In this document: positions 1-7,781 of the stretch, piece after piece
Position numbering within the stretch: the stretch's first letter is position 1
How the letters are laid out: each line of letters begins with the position of its first letter
Assembly: GCA_045124255.1 (NCBI GenBank)
Contig: JBGVLM010000069.1
Location: forward strand, 1-24,783
Direction of reading: 5' to 3'
DNA length: 24,783 bases
Origin: Eshraghiella sp045124255
Lineage (GTDB): Bacteria > Bacillota > Clostridia > Lachnospirales > Lachnospiraceae
The notes under the pieces: generated by a model
Database searches by the model: none
Seen by the model: only the letters and a program-made list of their open reading frames with translations
Told to the model about the DNA's origin: nothing
Made by a program: the position numbers and the translations under genes

Positions 1-21
1 AAATTCAGAAAGGACAGAATT

Positions 22-768
22 ATGAACAGAAACGAAGTATTAACCGAACCTGCCGCACTGGTTCGTCTTGAATTACAGAATGAGGGTTTTGATATTGATA
101 ATATGAGGGTTCCGTCAAGAGTGTATCTTCTGGCAGACAGTCTTTATGATGCAATGCTTTCAAGAAACTGCGGAGAATATAAATATCCGCTCGGCGGAAA
201 GCTTTATGTGTTTAATGACAATGAAGATGTCGGTTTTATAAAAGCTCATATGTGTTCTCCGGCGATTGCAACACAGGCAGAGGATTTGATTGCAGGCGGA
301 GTAAAGGAGTTAATTCATGTCGGTTTTGCAGGGGGCATACAGCCTGATATGAAGCCGGGAGATATTGTACTGACCGACGGGGCATATAATGACACGGCGG
401 TTGCTGGATTATATGGTTTTGATTATGAGATTATAGAATCTACGAATGAATTAACTGATAAATTAGCTGCAATTTTGACGGAGAATTCAGTTGCGTTCAG
501 AAGAGGAATGCATTGGACGACTGATGCAGGATATATGGAAACATGGGGTCAGATAATTGACCACAGAGAAAAAGGTGCATTATGTGTGGAAATGGAAGGC
601 GTCGGACTTTTTACAATAGCCAACTACAGAAAATGTGCCGCGACGGCAGTATATGTTGTTTCGGATGTACATATTGAAAGCGGCTGGGATTTAGGCTGGG
701 GAGAGAATACGCTTGATTCCTCAATGTACCGGATAATTGATATGATTATATTTTCAGCAAAGAGGTAG
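22..768 (+). CDS. Nucleoside phosphorylase (PNP/uridine phosphorylase family)
   Basis: Predicted cytosolic enzyme of nucleoside salvage that splits a nucleoside with phosphate into base and ribose-1-phosphate. The 248-aa length is normal for the trimeric/hexameric PNP_UDP_1 fold. Visible family motifs are the phosphate-binding glycine-rich stretch VGFAGGIQPDMKPGDIVL (about residues 101-118), the ribose-binding E-M-E at 190-192, and Asp215 in the VVSD stretch, which sits where the family has its base-protonating Asp. ATG at 22 follows an AGAAAGGA ribosome binding site. The stop lies 4 nt before the downstream exporter gene, so the genes are probably co-transcribed. The sequence does not settle whether the substrate is uridine, a purine nucleoside or methylthioadenosine. 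Family call is firm, substrate unknown. Confidence 0.85.
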   Translation: MNRNEVLTEPAALVRLELQNEGFDIDNMRVPSRVYLLADSLYDAMLSRNCGEYKYPLGGKLYVFNDNEDVGFIKAHMCSPAIATQAEDLIAGGVKELIHVGFAGGIQPDMKPGDIVLTDGAYNDTAVAGLYGFDYEIIESTNELTDKLAAILTENSVAFRRGMHWTTDAGYMETWGQIIDHREKGALCVEMEGVGLFTIANYRKCAATAVYVVSDVHIESGWDLGWGENTLDSSMYRIIDMIIFSAKR

Positions 769-772
769 CATT

Positions 773-2545
773 ATGAAAAAAACAAGAAAGAATCCACTGG
801 GAAAATACGTGGCAAAAAACTGGTGGCGTTATGTAATCGGAATGCTTACATTAGTTATCAGCGTCGCGTTGGATATGTGGTGCCCGCTAATTGCAAAAGC
901 AATTGTAGATGATGTGATTGTCGGCGGAAGAATGGATTTGTTATGGGATAATCTTTTGTGCATATTGATTGTAGGCTTTGGAAGAGCCATATCACAGTAT
1001 GTCAAGGAATTTACCTGCGATGTTGCAGGCTGCAGAGTTGGAAGCCTGTCAAGAAAAAATCTGTTCAATCACATACAGACCTTATCAAGGTCATATTTTA
1101 ATAAAAATAATACGGGCGAGCTAATGGCTAGGGTTAAGGATGATGTCGACAGGGTATGGGACGCATTCGGCTTTGTCGGAATGCTTGTAGTGGAAGCAAC
1201 GCTCTATACAATCGGAGTGGTTGTAATAATGGTAAAATTAAACTGGCAGTTAAGTATTATTCCGTTAATCTGCCTTCCGGTTCTTGCTTTTCTGGGACTC
1301 AGACTTGAGAAGAAGTTGGATAAGGTTTATGACAACATAAGTGAACAGAATGCAGCATTAAACACTGTGGTACAGGAGAATCTTTCAGGAGTCAGAACAG
1401 TTAAAGCATTTGCGAGGGAGGAATATGAGCTGGAGAAATTCCGCAGTAATAATAAAAAATATGCGGATTTGAATGTGGAGCAGGCCGAGGTTATGGCAGA
1501 TATGGAACCGGTTATAAATTTTATTCCTAAGATAATGCAGTTAGGTGTTCTGATTATGGGCGGAATTCAGGTAATTAACGGAACGGTATCGCTAGGTATG
1601 TTAACTGCATTTATACAGTATTCAAATAATATTGTCTGGCCTATGGAGAATCTGGGATGGCTTACAAATGCAATGGCAGCGGCAATTGCTTCCAATAAAA
1701 AGATTAATAAAATTCTTGCAGAAGAGCCGGAAATTGCCAATTCTTTTGAAGCCGTGAATATTGATAAGCCACAGGGCAATCTGGAATTTATAAATGTGTC
1801 CTTTGAGCTTGATAATAATAAAATACTCGATGATGTAAGCTTTAAACTTCCGAAGGGAAAAACTCTTGGAATCATGGGTGTGACAGGCTCAGGAAAAAGT
1901 ACAATAGTTAATCTGATAAGCAGATTTTATGATGTTACTGAGGGAAGCATAACACTTGACGGAACGGATATCAGAAAGCTAACACTTGAAACTGTCAGAG
2001 GGTGCAGTTCAGTTGTAACACAGGATGTTTTTCTGTTCTCTGATACAATCAAAGAGAATATTAAGCTTGGTGCAAAGAAGACAATGAATGATGAAACAAT
2101 AAAGTCGGCACTGGCAACCTCACACTCGGCAGAATTTGTTGATAAGCTCAATGACGGAAGTGATACGATAATCGGTGAAAGAGGTGTCGGACTTTCCGGC
2201 GGACAGAAACAGAGGTTAAGTATTGCCAGGGCACTTGCAAAGGATTCAGGAATCCTTATTCTTGATGATTCAACCTCTGCACTGGATATGGAAACTGAGT
2301 ATGAGATTCAGCAGGAGCTTGCAGTCAAAAAGAACATGAGCAAAATAATCATTGCACACAGAATTTCATCAGTCCGGAATGCTGATGAGATAATAATTCT
2401 TAATCACGGAAAAATTGCAGAGAGAGGAACACATGAGGAGCTTCTTGCTGCAAAAGGTTTATATTATTCTACCTACGAAGCACAGTATGGTGATTACCAT
2501 AAGGCGTTGGAGGTATTGGGAGAGGAGAAATTAGTATGTCAATAA
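773..2545 (+). CDS. ABC exporter half-transporter, subunit 1 (degenerate Walker B)
   Basis: Half-size ABC exporter (590 aa) with an N-terminal six-helix membrane domain (helices roughly between residues 17 and 295) and a C-terminal ATPase domain. Walker A GVTGSGKS is at 369-376, the Q-loop near VTQDVFLFSDT, a canonical LSGGQ signature at 474-478, and Walker B at 493-499. The residue after the Walker B aspartate is Asp499 instead of the catalytic Glu. In heterodimeric exporters (TM287/288, BmrCD, LmrCD) this marks the subunit carrying the non-hydrolytic site. The next gene overlaps this one by 10 nt, so the two are translationally coupled and expected to form one transporter. The substrate (drug, lipid or peptide) cannot be read from the sequence; similarity is to the MdlA/MdlB multidrug group. 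Confidence 0.93.
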   Translation: MKKTRKNPLGKYVAKNWWRYVIGMLTLVISVALDMWCPLIAKAIVDDVIVGGRMDLLWDNLLCILIVGFGRAISQYVKEFTCDVAGCRVGSLSRKNLFNHIQTLSRSYFNKNNTGELMARVKDDVDRVWDAFGFVGMLVVEATLYTIGVVVIMVKLNWQLSIIPLICLPVLAFLGLRLEKKLDKVYDNISEQNAALNTVVQENLSGVRTVKAFAREEYELEKFRSNNKKYADLNVEQAEVMADMEPVINFIPKIMQLGVLIMGGIQVINGTVSLGMLTAFIQYSNNIVWPMENLGWLTNAMAAAIASNKKINKILAEEPEIANSFEAVNIDKPQGNLEFINVSFELDNNKILDDVSFKLPKGKTLGIMGVTGSGKSTIVNLISRFYDVTEGSITLDGTDIRKLTLETVRGCSSVVTQDVFLFSDTIKENIKLGAKKTMNDETIKSALATSHSAEFVDKLNDGSDTIIGERGVGLSGGQKQRLSIARALAKDSGILILDDSTSALDMETEYEIQQELAVKKNMSKIIIAHRISSVRNADEIIILNHGKIAERGTHEELLAAKGLYYSTYEAQYGDYHKALEVLGEEKLVCQ

Positions 2546-4329
2546 ACTCAACCAGACAGGATGAGGAACAGAAGGAATCCGTAAAAACAGCGGTAATTAT
2601 CCGATTGTTTAAATATATGTCTGCATACAAAAAACAGATTTTTGCTGTGCTTGTATGTCTGCTCGTTACACTGGTAATTTCGGTTGTTAATCCTCTTTTG
2701 ATGGAAAGGGCAATTGATGTTGAGATTGCTGATAAAAATTTAAAAGGACTTATCATAGTAGTTTCGATTTCACTTGTAATAAGTATTATCTATATGCTTG
2801 TATCAAGATTCTGGATGAAACTCATGGCTAAAGTGTCCAACAATGTACTTTTGACAATAAGGGATGAACTGTATACGCATATTCAGACCTTAAGCTTTGG
2901 CTTCTTTGACAGCAGGCCGACAGGGAAGATTCTTGCAAGAGTAATCGGTGATGTTAATTCATTAAAGGATGTAATTCACAGTACCGTTACTCAGCTTGTA
3001 CCGGATTTGTTAAGCGTAATAGTTGTTTTTATTATGATGCTTATAGTTAATCCATGGCTTAGTCTGTCCGCTGTTGCAGCGCTTCCTATAATTATAGCAG
3101 GAATGTATGTTGCAGAAATTCTTGCACACAAAAGGTGGCAGATTTTAAGAAAAAAATCTTCAAACATATCTGCCTTCGTGCATGAGAATTTTTCGGGAAT
3201 AGGAGTTGTACAGAGCTTTACGGCGGAAAAAGAATCAAGAGAGGAATTTTCGCAGATTGTTGATGAACACAGGATTGCTTTCAGAAATGCCGTGGCGGTA
3301 GCGGATATGTTCAGTCCTACAATTGAGATATCATGGGGAATAGGAACCTTCCTTATGTATTATATCGGAATTAAGGTGCTGGGGCTTGGTGCTGAAAGTG
3401 TAGGTACTTATGCAGCTTTTGGAATATATCTTTCAATGTTCTGGGGCCCGATTCGTAATCTTGCCTCATATTATAATAAGCTTGTTACTAATATCTCGGC
3501 AGCGGAAAGGGTTTTTGACATTATGGACACTCCGGCAGAGGTGACTGACGCAGAGAATGCGTATGTTCTGCCTGATATCAGGGGAAAAATTAAATTTGAA
3601 AATGTGTCCTTTGCATATCCTGACGAGCCGGAAAGCTATGTTCTTCATAATGTAAGCTTTAATATTGAACCGGGTGAGACAATTGCACTGGTGGGACCGA
3701 CGGGTGCCGGCAAAACAACAATCGTAAATCTTATAAGCCGTTTCTATAATGCAACGGATGGAAGGATACTTGTGGACGGACATAATCTTACAGAGGTTAC
3801 GTTGAACAGTTTAAGAAAACAGATGGGTGTTATGACCCAGGAGAATTTCCTTTTCTCAGGCACAATTAAGGATAACATAAAATATGGAAGACTTGACGCA
3901 ACGGATGAAGAGATAATTGCAGCAGCAAAGGCTGTTAATGCACATGATTTTATTATGAAGCTGGAAAAGGGGTACGACACCGAGATAAGTGAACGTGGTG
4001 CGAGACTTTCAATAGGTCAGAGACAGCTTTTGGCGTTTGCAAGAACAATGGTATCGAATCCCCGGATTCTTATATTGGACGAAGCAACCTCAAGTATTGA
4101 TACGCATACGGAAATACTTGTGCAGCAGGGAATTGAGTCATTGTTAAAGGGAAGAACCTCTTTTGTAATTGCACACAGACTGTCCACAATCAAAAATGCG
4201 GACAGGATTTTTGTCATTGATGCAGGAGGAATTAAGGAAGCCGGAAACCATGATGAATTGATGGCTCAAAAGGGTGCGTATTATGAATTATACAATGCCC
4301 AGTTTAAAAATTTGGAAAAAATATCATAA
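2536..4329 (+). CDS. ABC exporter half-transporter, subunit 2 (degenerate signature motif)
   Basis: Partner half-transporter (597 aa): six membrane helices in the first ~320 residues, then an ATPase domain with Walker A GPTGAGKT at 387-394, the Q-loop in VMTQENFLFSGT, and Walker B ILILDE ending in the catalytic Glu516. Its ABC signature is LSIGQ (491-495) instead of LSGGQ. This is the mirror image of the upstream subunit: the degenerate nucleotide site is built from subunit 1 Walker A/B and this subunit's altered signature, while the competent site uses Glu516 here and the normal LSGGQ of subunit 1. ATG at 2536 lies inside the end of the previous gene, whose purine-rich tail GGGAGAGGAG supplies the ribosome binding site. 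It is followed by a strong intrinsic terminator. Confidence 0.93.
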   Translation: MSINSTRQDEEQKESVKTAVIIRLFKYMSAYKKQIFAVLVCLLVTLVISVVNPLLMERAIDVEIADKNLKGLIIVVSISLVISIIYMLVSRFWMKLMAKVSNNVLLTIRDELYTHIQTLSFGFFDSRPTGKILARVIGDVNSLKDVIHSTVTQLVPDLLSVIVVFIMMLIVNPWLSLSAVAALPIIIAGMYVAEILAHKRWQILRKKSSNISAFVHENFSGIGVVQSFTAEKESREEFSQIVDEHRIAFRNAVAVADMFSPTIEISWGIGTFLMYYIGIKVLGLGAESVGTYAAFGIYLSMFWGPIRNLASYYNKLVTNISAAERVFDIMDTPAEVTDAENAYVLPDIRGKIKFENVSFAYPDEPESYVLHNVSFNIEPGETIALVGPTGAGKTTIVNLISRFYNATDGRILVDGHNLTEVTLNSLRKQMGVMTQENFLFSGTIKDNIKYGRLDATDEEIIAAAKAVNAHDFIMKLEKGYDTEISERGARLSIGQRQLLAFARTMVSNPRILILDEATSSIDTHTEILVQQGIESLLKGRTSFVIAHRLSTIKNADRIFVIDAGGIKEAGNHDELMAQKGAYYELYNAQFKNLEKIS

Positions 4330-4336
4330 AAAACTG

Positions 4337-4365
4337 TTGACAATAACAGATTCTAATGGTAGCAT
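4337..4365 (+). promoter_or_regulatory. Sigma-A-type promoter for the MacB-like transporter gene
   Basis: TTGACA (4337-4342), a 17-nt spacer, and TAGCAT (4360-4365). The -35 is perfect and the -10 matches 4 of 6 positions. Transcription would start near 4371-4373, inside the left arm of the terminator hairpin described next. Start site not demonstrated. Confidence 0.55.
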
Positions 4366-4414
4366 AACAACTGTACTAATTGAGATAGTACGGTTGTTGT
4401 GCTTTTTCTTTTTT
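4361..4414 (+). terminator. Intrinsic terminator of the exporter operon
   Basis: An 18-bp stem (4361-4378 pairs with 4386-4403, with G-U pairs) closes a 7-nt loop and is followed by a T-rich run at 4404-4414. It begins 31 nt after the stop of the second exporter subunit. Confidence 0.9.
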
Positions 4415-4461
4415 AGAAAGAACAACTTGATATATTAACAGTAAGGAATAGGAGAATTTTT

Positions 4462-7206
4462 ATGTTAGAGACAAGAAATCTGGGTAAAATTTATAAACCT
4501 AAGAGAGGCGTTCCTGTAAAGGCATTAAACAATGTTTCGCTGAAATTTCCTGAGAAAGGAATGATTTTCCTTCTCGGTAAGTCAGGAAGCGGTAAGTCAA
4601 CATTACTTAACCTCCTCGGAGGACTTGATAAGTATGATGAGGGTGAAATCATAATTAAGGGTGTTTCATCCAGGGATTTCAAGCAGCAGTATTTTGATTC
4701 ATATCGTAATACCTATGTAGGTTTTATTTTTCAGGAATACAACATTCTTGAGGAATTCTCGGTAGGAGCCAATATTGCTTTGGCAATCGAACTTCAGGGC
4801 AGGAAAGCTACCGATGATGAGATTAATAATATTCTTAAAGAGGTTGACCTTGAAGGCTATGGAAACCGTAAGCCTAACGAACTGTCAGGAGGACAGAAGC
4901 AGAGGGTTGCAATTGCAAGAGCACTGGTTAAGAATCCTGAAATCATCATGGCAGATGAGCCGACAGGAGCACTTGACTCCAATACAGGTAAGCAGGTATT
5001 TGATACATTAAAGAAGCTTTCAAAGGATAAGCTTGTCATTATCGTATCACATGACAGAGAGTTTTCAGAGCAGTATGCAGACAGAATTATTGAGCTTTCA
5101 GACGGCTGCGTAATCAGCGACGTTGAAGTATCAGCTTCATCAGAAGCAGAGACTGTTGAAGAAGCTGCAAAGGGTATCAGCTTTAACGGAAACATAGTTG
5201 AGATATCACAGGGCTATCATCTTACAGAAGCGGACAGAATTGCAATTAATGAATATATAGAAAGAATTGATAACGGAAATGTAAATCTTGCGATTAATTA
5301 CAAGAACAAATCCACTAAGAAATTTGTTAATACGGACCAGAGCAAAATTGATGTACAGGATGGAAGTAAATTCAAATTAATTAAATCCAAACTGCCGTTC
5401 AAGAGTGCATTCAAAATCGGTGCAAGCGGTCTGAAATATAAGAAGGTAAAGCTTGTATTTACAATTATACTTTCATGTGTGGCATTTATCCTGTTCGGAC
5501 TGGCAGATACATTTGGTTCTTATGACCATGTCAGAACCTGTACAAATTCACTTGTCGATTCAAATGTAAATTATGCAGCTTTATCAAAAGCAATTAAATA
5601 TACTTATGGAATTGAAGAATACTGGAGCAGCTGGAATACAACAATAAGTAAGGCAGAGCTTGAGAAGATTGAGAATGAAACAGGAATTGACTTTACAGGT
5701 GTATGTATTCCAAGAGGAGGCGATATGGGCTTCCGCTCTCAGATTAATACAGATGCAGAATTCACCAAATCAGACATGGATATTTATTCATGGAGCTTCA
5801 GTGGCTTTGCAGAGATTACTGAGGAGTCAATGAAGGGAATGTCATTTGAGCTTATAGCAGGTAAGCTTCCTGATGGCAGCAAGAATGAAATTGCAATCAG
5901 TGAATATATTTATCAGACCTTTGTAATCGGAGGTTACTGCAAGGCTGATGACGAGAGCGGTAACTACAAGCAAATTAACGAATATGAGGATTTAATCGGA
6001 AAGACTCTTACTCTTGACGGAGAGGATTACACAATCACAGGTATTATTGACACCAAGGTTGATTTGGAACGTTACAAAGTGCTTACGGAAGAGAGCTTTG
6101 GACTCAGTGCAGCAGAAGAAATTGCAAATTATGTTTTATACAATGAATTGGAATGTATTACAAGCTACAGTATGTCAGGTGTTGCAATGGTCGGAGAGGG
6201 ATTTGTTGACAGAATTATTGAGGAACAGCCGCCAATCTATCCTTACGGAGTTGAGTATGCATGGCTTGACGGATATGAATTTTCAGTTGAGTTTAACAAT
6301 ATAGCTTTATTTGAAGAGGCTGTTAACAGCGGCGTTGAAATCACATGGCTTAACGGAGAGAAGAAAACTCTTGAAGATAATGAAATTATTGTTTCATCCG
6401 ACTGCCTTTATTGCTGGGAGAGCAACGGCAATTACTCTATAGCGGAAAGCGTGGAAAGTGGTGATTATGCAAGTCTTGCAAATGAAAAACTTGAGTTATA
6501 TGCATATAATGGTGACAGTGAGTTAAGCGGCAGCTATAAGATTGTGGGTGTAATTGATACAGAAAAAGAGAAGAATGAAGACTGGTATTTTACGGTTGTT
6601 ACAGGGGATAAATTTTTCGATATACTTATGGCAGGTGTTGAAATCGGGGAATATGACCATGTAATCGGTGCAATGCCTGATACCAAGGCAGAAATTACCA
6701 AACTTGTAAAATACTGTAATACAACGGAAGGAAATATCCGTTTTGAAATGCAGAATGCCGTAACCTACGAGCTTGATGCTGTCAACAGCGTGCTTAAGGC
6801 ATTTTCCAAGGTATTTCTTTTCATAGGAATCGGATTTGCAGTATTTGCAGCATTAATGCTTGCTAACTTTATCGGAACAAGTATTTCATACAAGAAGCAG
6901 GAAATCGGAATCCTCAGAGCGATTGGTTCAAGAAGTAATGATGTATTCGGTATCTTCTTCTCAGAAAGCTTAATTATTGCATTGATTAACTTTGTAATAT
7001 CAAGCATTGGTGTAGCAGTAATTACATTAGTCATTAACGGATTCATCCGTCATGGTGCAGGAATATTAATTACGGTACTTCATTTCGGATTCAGACAGAT
7101 TTTACTCTTACTTGTTGTCAGCGTGGGAATAGCAGCTCTTGCAAGCTTCGTTCCTGTTAAGAAAATAGCATCTAAGAGACCAATTGACGCAATCAGAAAC
7201 AGATAA
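4462..7206 (+). CDS. MacB-like ABC transporter, fused ATPase and FtsX-type permease
   Basis: Single-chain ABC protein of 914 aa. Residues 1 to ~225 form a LolD/MacB-class ATPase: Walker A GKSGSGKS 39-46, LSGGQ 141-145, and Walker B with catalytic Glu166 in MADEPTGALD. A linker of ~100 residues leads to the first membrane helix (about 331-350). A large extracytoplasmic domain (~350-780) follows, then three helices (about 784-806, 837-860, 880-899) carrying the FtsX-type permease fold. Four helices with a big outer domain is the type VII (MacB) layout rather than the ten-helix BceB layout. Such proteins transmit force to extracytoplasmic partners or remove peptides and antibiotics from the membrane. 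No partner, BceRS-type two-component pair or membrane-fusion protein is adjacent. It has its own promoter and terminator. ATG at 4462 follows AGGAATAGGAG. Substrate unknown. Confidence 0.88.
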   Translation: MLETRNLGKIYKPKRGVPVKALNNVSLKFPEKGMIFLLGKSGSGKSTLLNLLGGLDKYDEGEIIIKGVSSRDFKQQYFDSYRNTYVGFIFQEYNILEEFSVGANIALAIELQGRKATDDEINNILKEVDLEGYGNRKPNELSGGQKQRVAIARALVKNPEIIMADEPTGALDSNTGKQVFDTLKKLSKDKLVIIVSHDREFSEQYADRIIELSDGCVISDVEVSASSEAETVEEAAKGISFNGNIVEISQGYHLTEADRIAINEYIERIDNGNVNLAINYKNKSTKKFVNTDQSKIDVQDGSKFKLIKSKLPFKSAFKIGASGLKYKKVKLVFTIILSCVAFILFGLADTFGSYDHVRTCTNSLVDSNVNYAALSKAIKYTYGIEEYWSSWNTTISKAELEKIENETGIDFTGVCIPRGGDMGFRSQINTDAEFTKSDMDIYSWSFSGFAEITEESMKGMSFELIAGKLPDGSKNEIAISEYIYQTFVIGGYCKADDESGNYKQINEYEDLIGKTLTLDGEDYTITGIIDTKVDLERYKVLTEESFGLSAAEEIANYVLYNELECITSYSMSGVAMVGEGFVDRIIEEQPPIYPYGVEYAWLDGYEFSVEFNNIALFEEAVNSGVEITWLNGEKKTLEDNEIIVSSDCLYCWESNGNYSIAESVESGDYASLANEKLELYAYNGDSELSGSYKIVGVIDTEKEKNEDWYFTVVTGDKFFDILMAGVEIGEYDHVIGAMPDTKAEITKLVKYCNTTEGNIRFEMQNAVTYELDAVNSVLKAFSKVFLFIGIGFAVFAALMLANFIGTSISYKKQEIGILRAIGSRSNDVFGIFFSESLIIALINFVISSIGVAVITLVINGFIRHGAGILITVLHFGFRQILLLLVVSVGIAALASFVPVKKIASKRPIDAIRNR

Positions 7207-7210
7207 TTTA

Positions 7211-7256
7211 AAAAAGAAAAAGCGGTTAATCCAAACGGTTAATCGTTTTTTCTTTT
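7211..7256 (+). terminator. Intrinsic terminator after the MacB-like gene
   Basis: An A-rich left arm (7211-7229) pairs with a T-rich right arm (7239-7257) through a 9-nt loop, with G-U pairs near the loop. It starts 5 nt after the stop codon. The A-tract/T-tract symmetry could let it work on both strands. Confidence 0.75.
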
Positions 7257-7335
7257 GTATAAAATTTTATAAATAAGGGAAATATAAATAGTAATATATG
7301 AGTATTCGACAAAATACGATAATTAAAAAAAAGTC

Positions 7336-7363
7336 TTGCAATCATTTTTAAAAATGATACAAT
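7336..7363 (+). promoter_or_regulatory. Promoter of the Xre-family regulator with embedded operator-like palindrome
   Basis: TTGCAA (7336-7341), a 16-nt spacer, and TACAAT (7358-7363). The spacer is filled by a perfect 18-bp palindrome at 7341-7358 (ATCATTTTT and its complement). A dimeric repressor bound there would block RNA polymerase, so this is a natural candidate operator for the HTH protein encoded 59 nt downstream. The autoregulation is inference. Confidence 0.6.
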
Positions 7364-7421
7364 AGATAACGGAAAAAAGAAACAGAATAATGTTGAATCT
7401 ATAACACTATGGAGGTTAGAT

Positions 7422-7706
7422 ATGAAGAAAACAACAGTAAGCGAAGATATGATTATGAAAGGTGCCAAGAATGAGCCTGAACTGGTTGCATTACAGAAGG
7501 AATTAAGAGACAATACAATGAGCAAGCTTGTTGCAATCAGAAAAGAAAAAGGCATGACACAGAATGATATTTCCATGATTACAGGTATTTTAAGACCAAA
7601 TATCAGCCGTATGGAAAGCGGTAATTACAATCCTACACTTGATATGATTGTAAGAATTGCATACAGCATGGGACTTAAGGTTAATATCACTTTTGAAGAC
7701 AAATAA
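7422..7706 (+). CDS. Xre/HigA-type helix-turn-helix regulator
   Basis: Small cytosolic DNA-binding protein of 94 aa. The HTH domain covers about residues 33-87: MTQNDISMITG (helices 1-2), then the recognition-helix stretch RPNISRMESGNYNPTLDMIVRIA, typical of the Xre/cro family. The ~30-residue N-terminal extension before the HTH resembles HigA-type antitoxins and orphan regulators of that family. ATG at 7422 has a good GGAGG 7 nt upstream. No toxin-sized gene of the HigB/RelE type lies on either side, so it is more likely a stand-alone regulator. The palindrome in its own promoter suggests autorepression. Its targets are not evident. The GerA-like gene starts 75 nt downstream and could share its transcript. 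Confidence 0.85.
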   Translation: MKKTTVSEDMIMKGAKNEPELVALQKELRDNTMSKLVAIRKEKGMTQNDISMITGILRPNISRMESGNYNPTLDMIVRIAYSMGLKVNITFEDK

Positions 7707-7740
7707 TGGAATAATCTGACTCGTTTCGGGAAGAATATTT

Positions 7741-7757
7741 TTACAGTAATTCTGTAA
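7741..7757. repeat. Short inverted repeat ahead of the GerA-like gene
   Basis: TTACAG - 5 nt - CTGTAA, nested within an outer GGAATAA (7708-7714) / TTATTCC (7764-7770) pair. The nested hairpin lacks a clear T-run, so it is a weak terminator candidate or a regulatory site. No convincing sigma-F/G or sigma-A promoter was seen in this 75-nt gap. Confidence 0.35.
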
Positions 7758-7781
7758 TAATTTTATTCCGGGAGAGAAGAG

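Noticed and set aside
3466..3783. Open frame of 105 codons on the minus strand inside the second exporter subunit
   Set aside because: Lies antisense to conserved ATPase coding sequence with no ribosome binding site and no recognisable protein features; the same applies to the other long antisense frames over prfC, ppk, pepF and queH.
2536..4329. Dedicated AgrD/bacteriocin exporter
   Set aside because: The exporter subunits lack an N-terminal C39 peptidase domain and lie in a separate operon far from agr; AgrD export normally does not need such a transporter.
7422..7706. HigBA-type toxin-antitoxin module
   Set aside because: The antitoxin-like HTH protein has no toxin-sized partner on either side; upstream is a terminator and promoter, downstream is a GerA-family gene.
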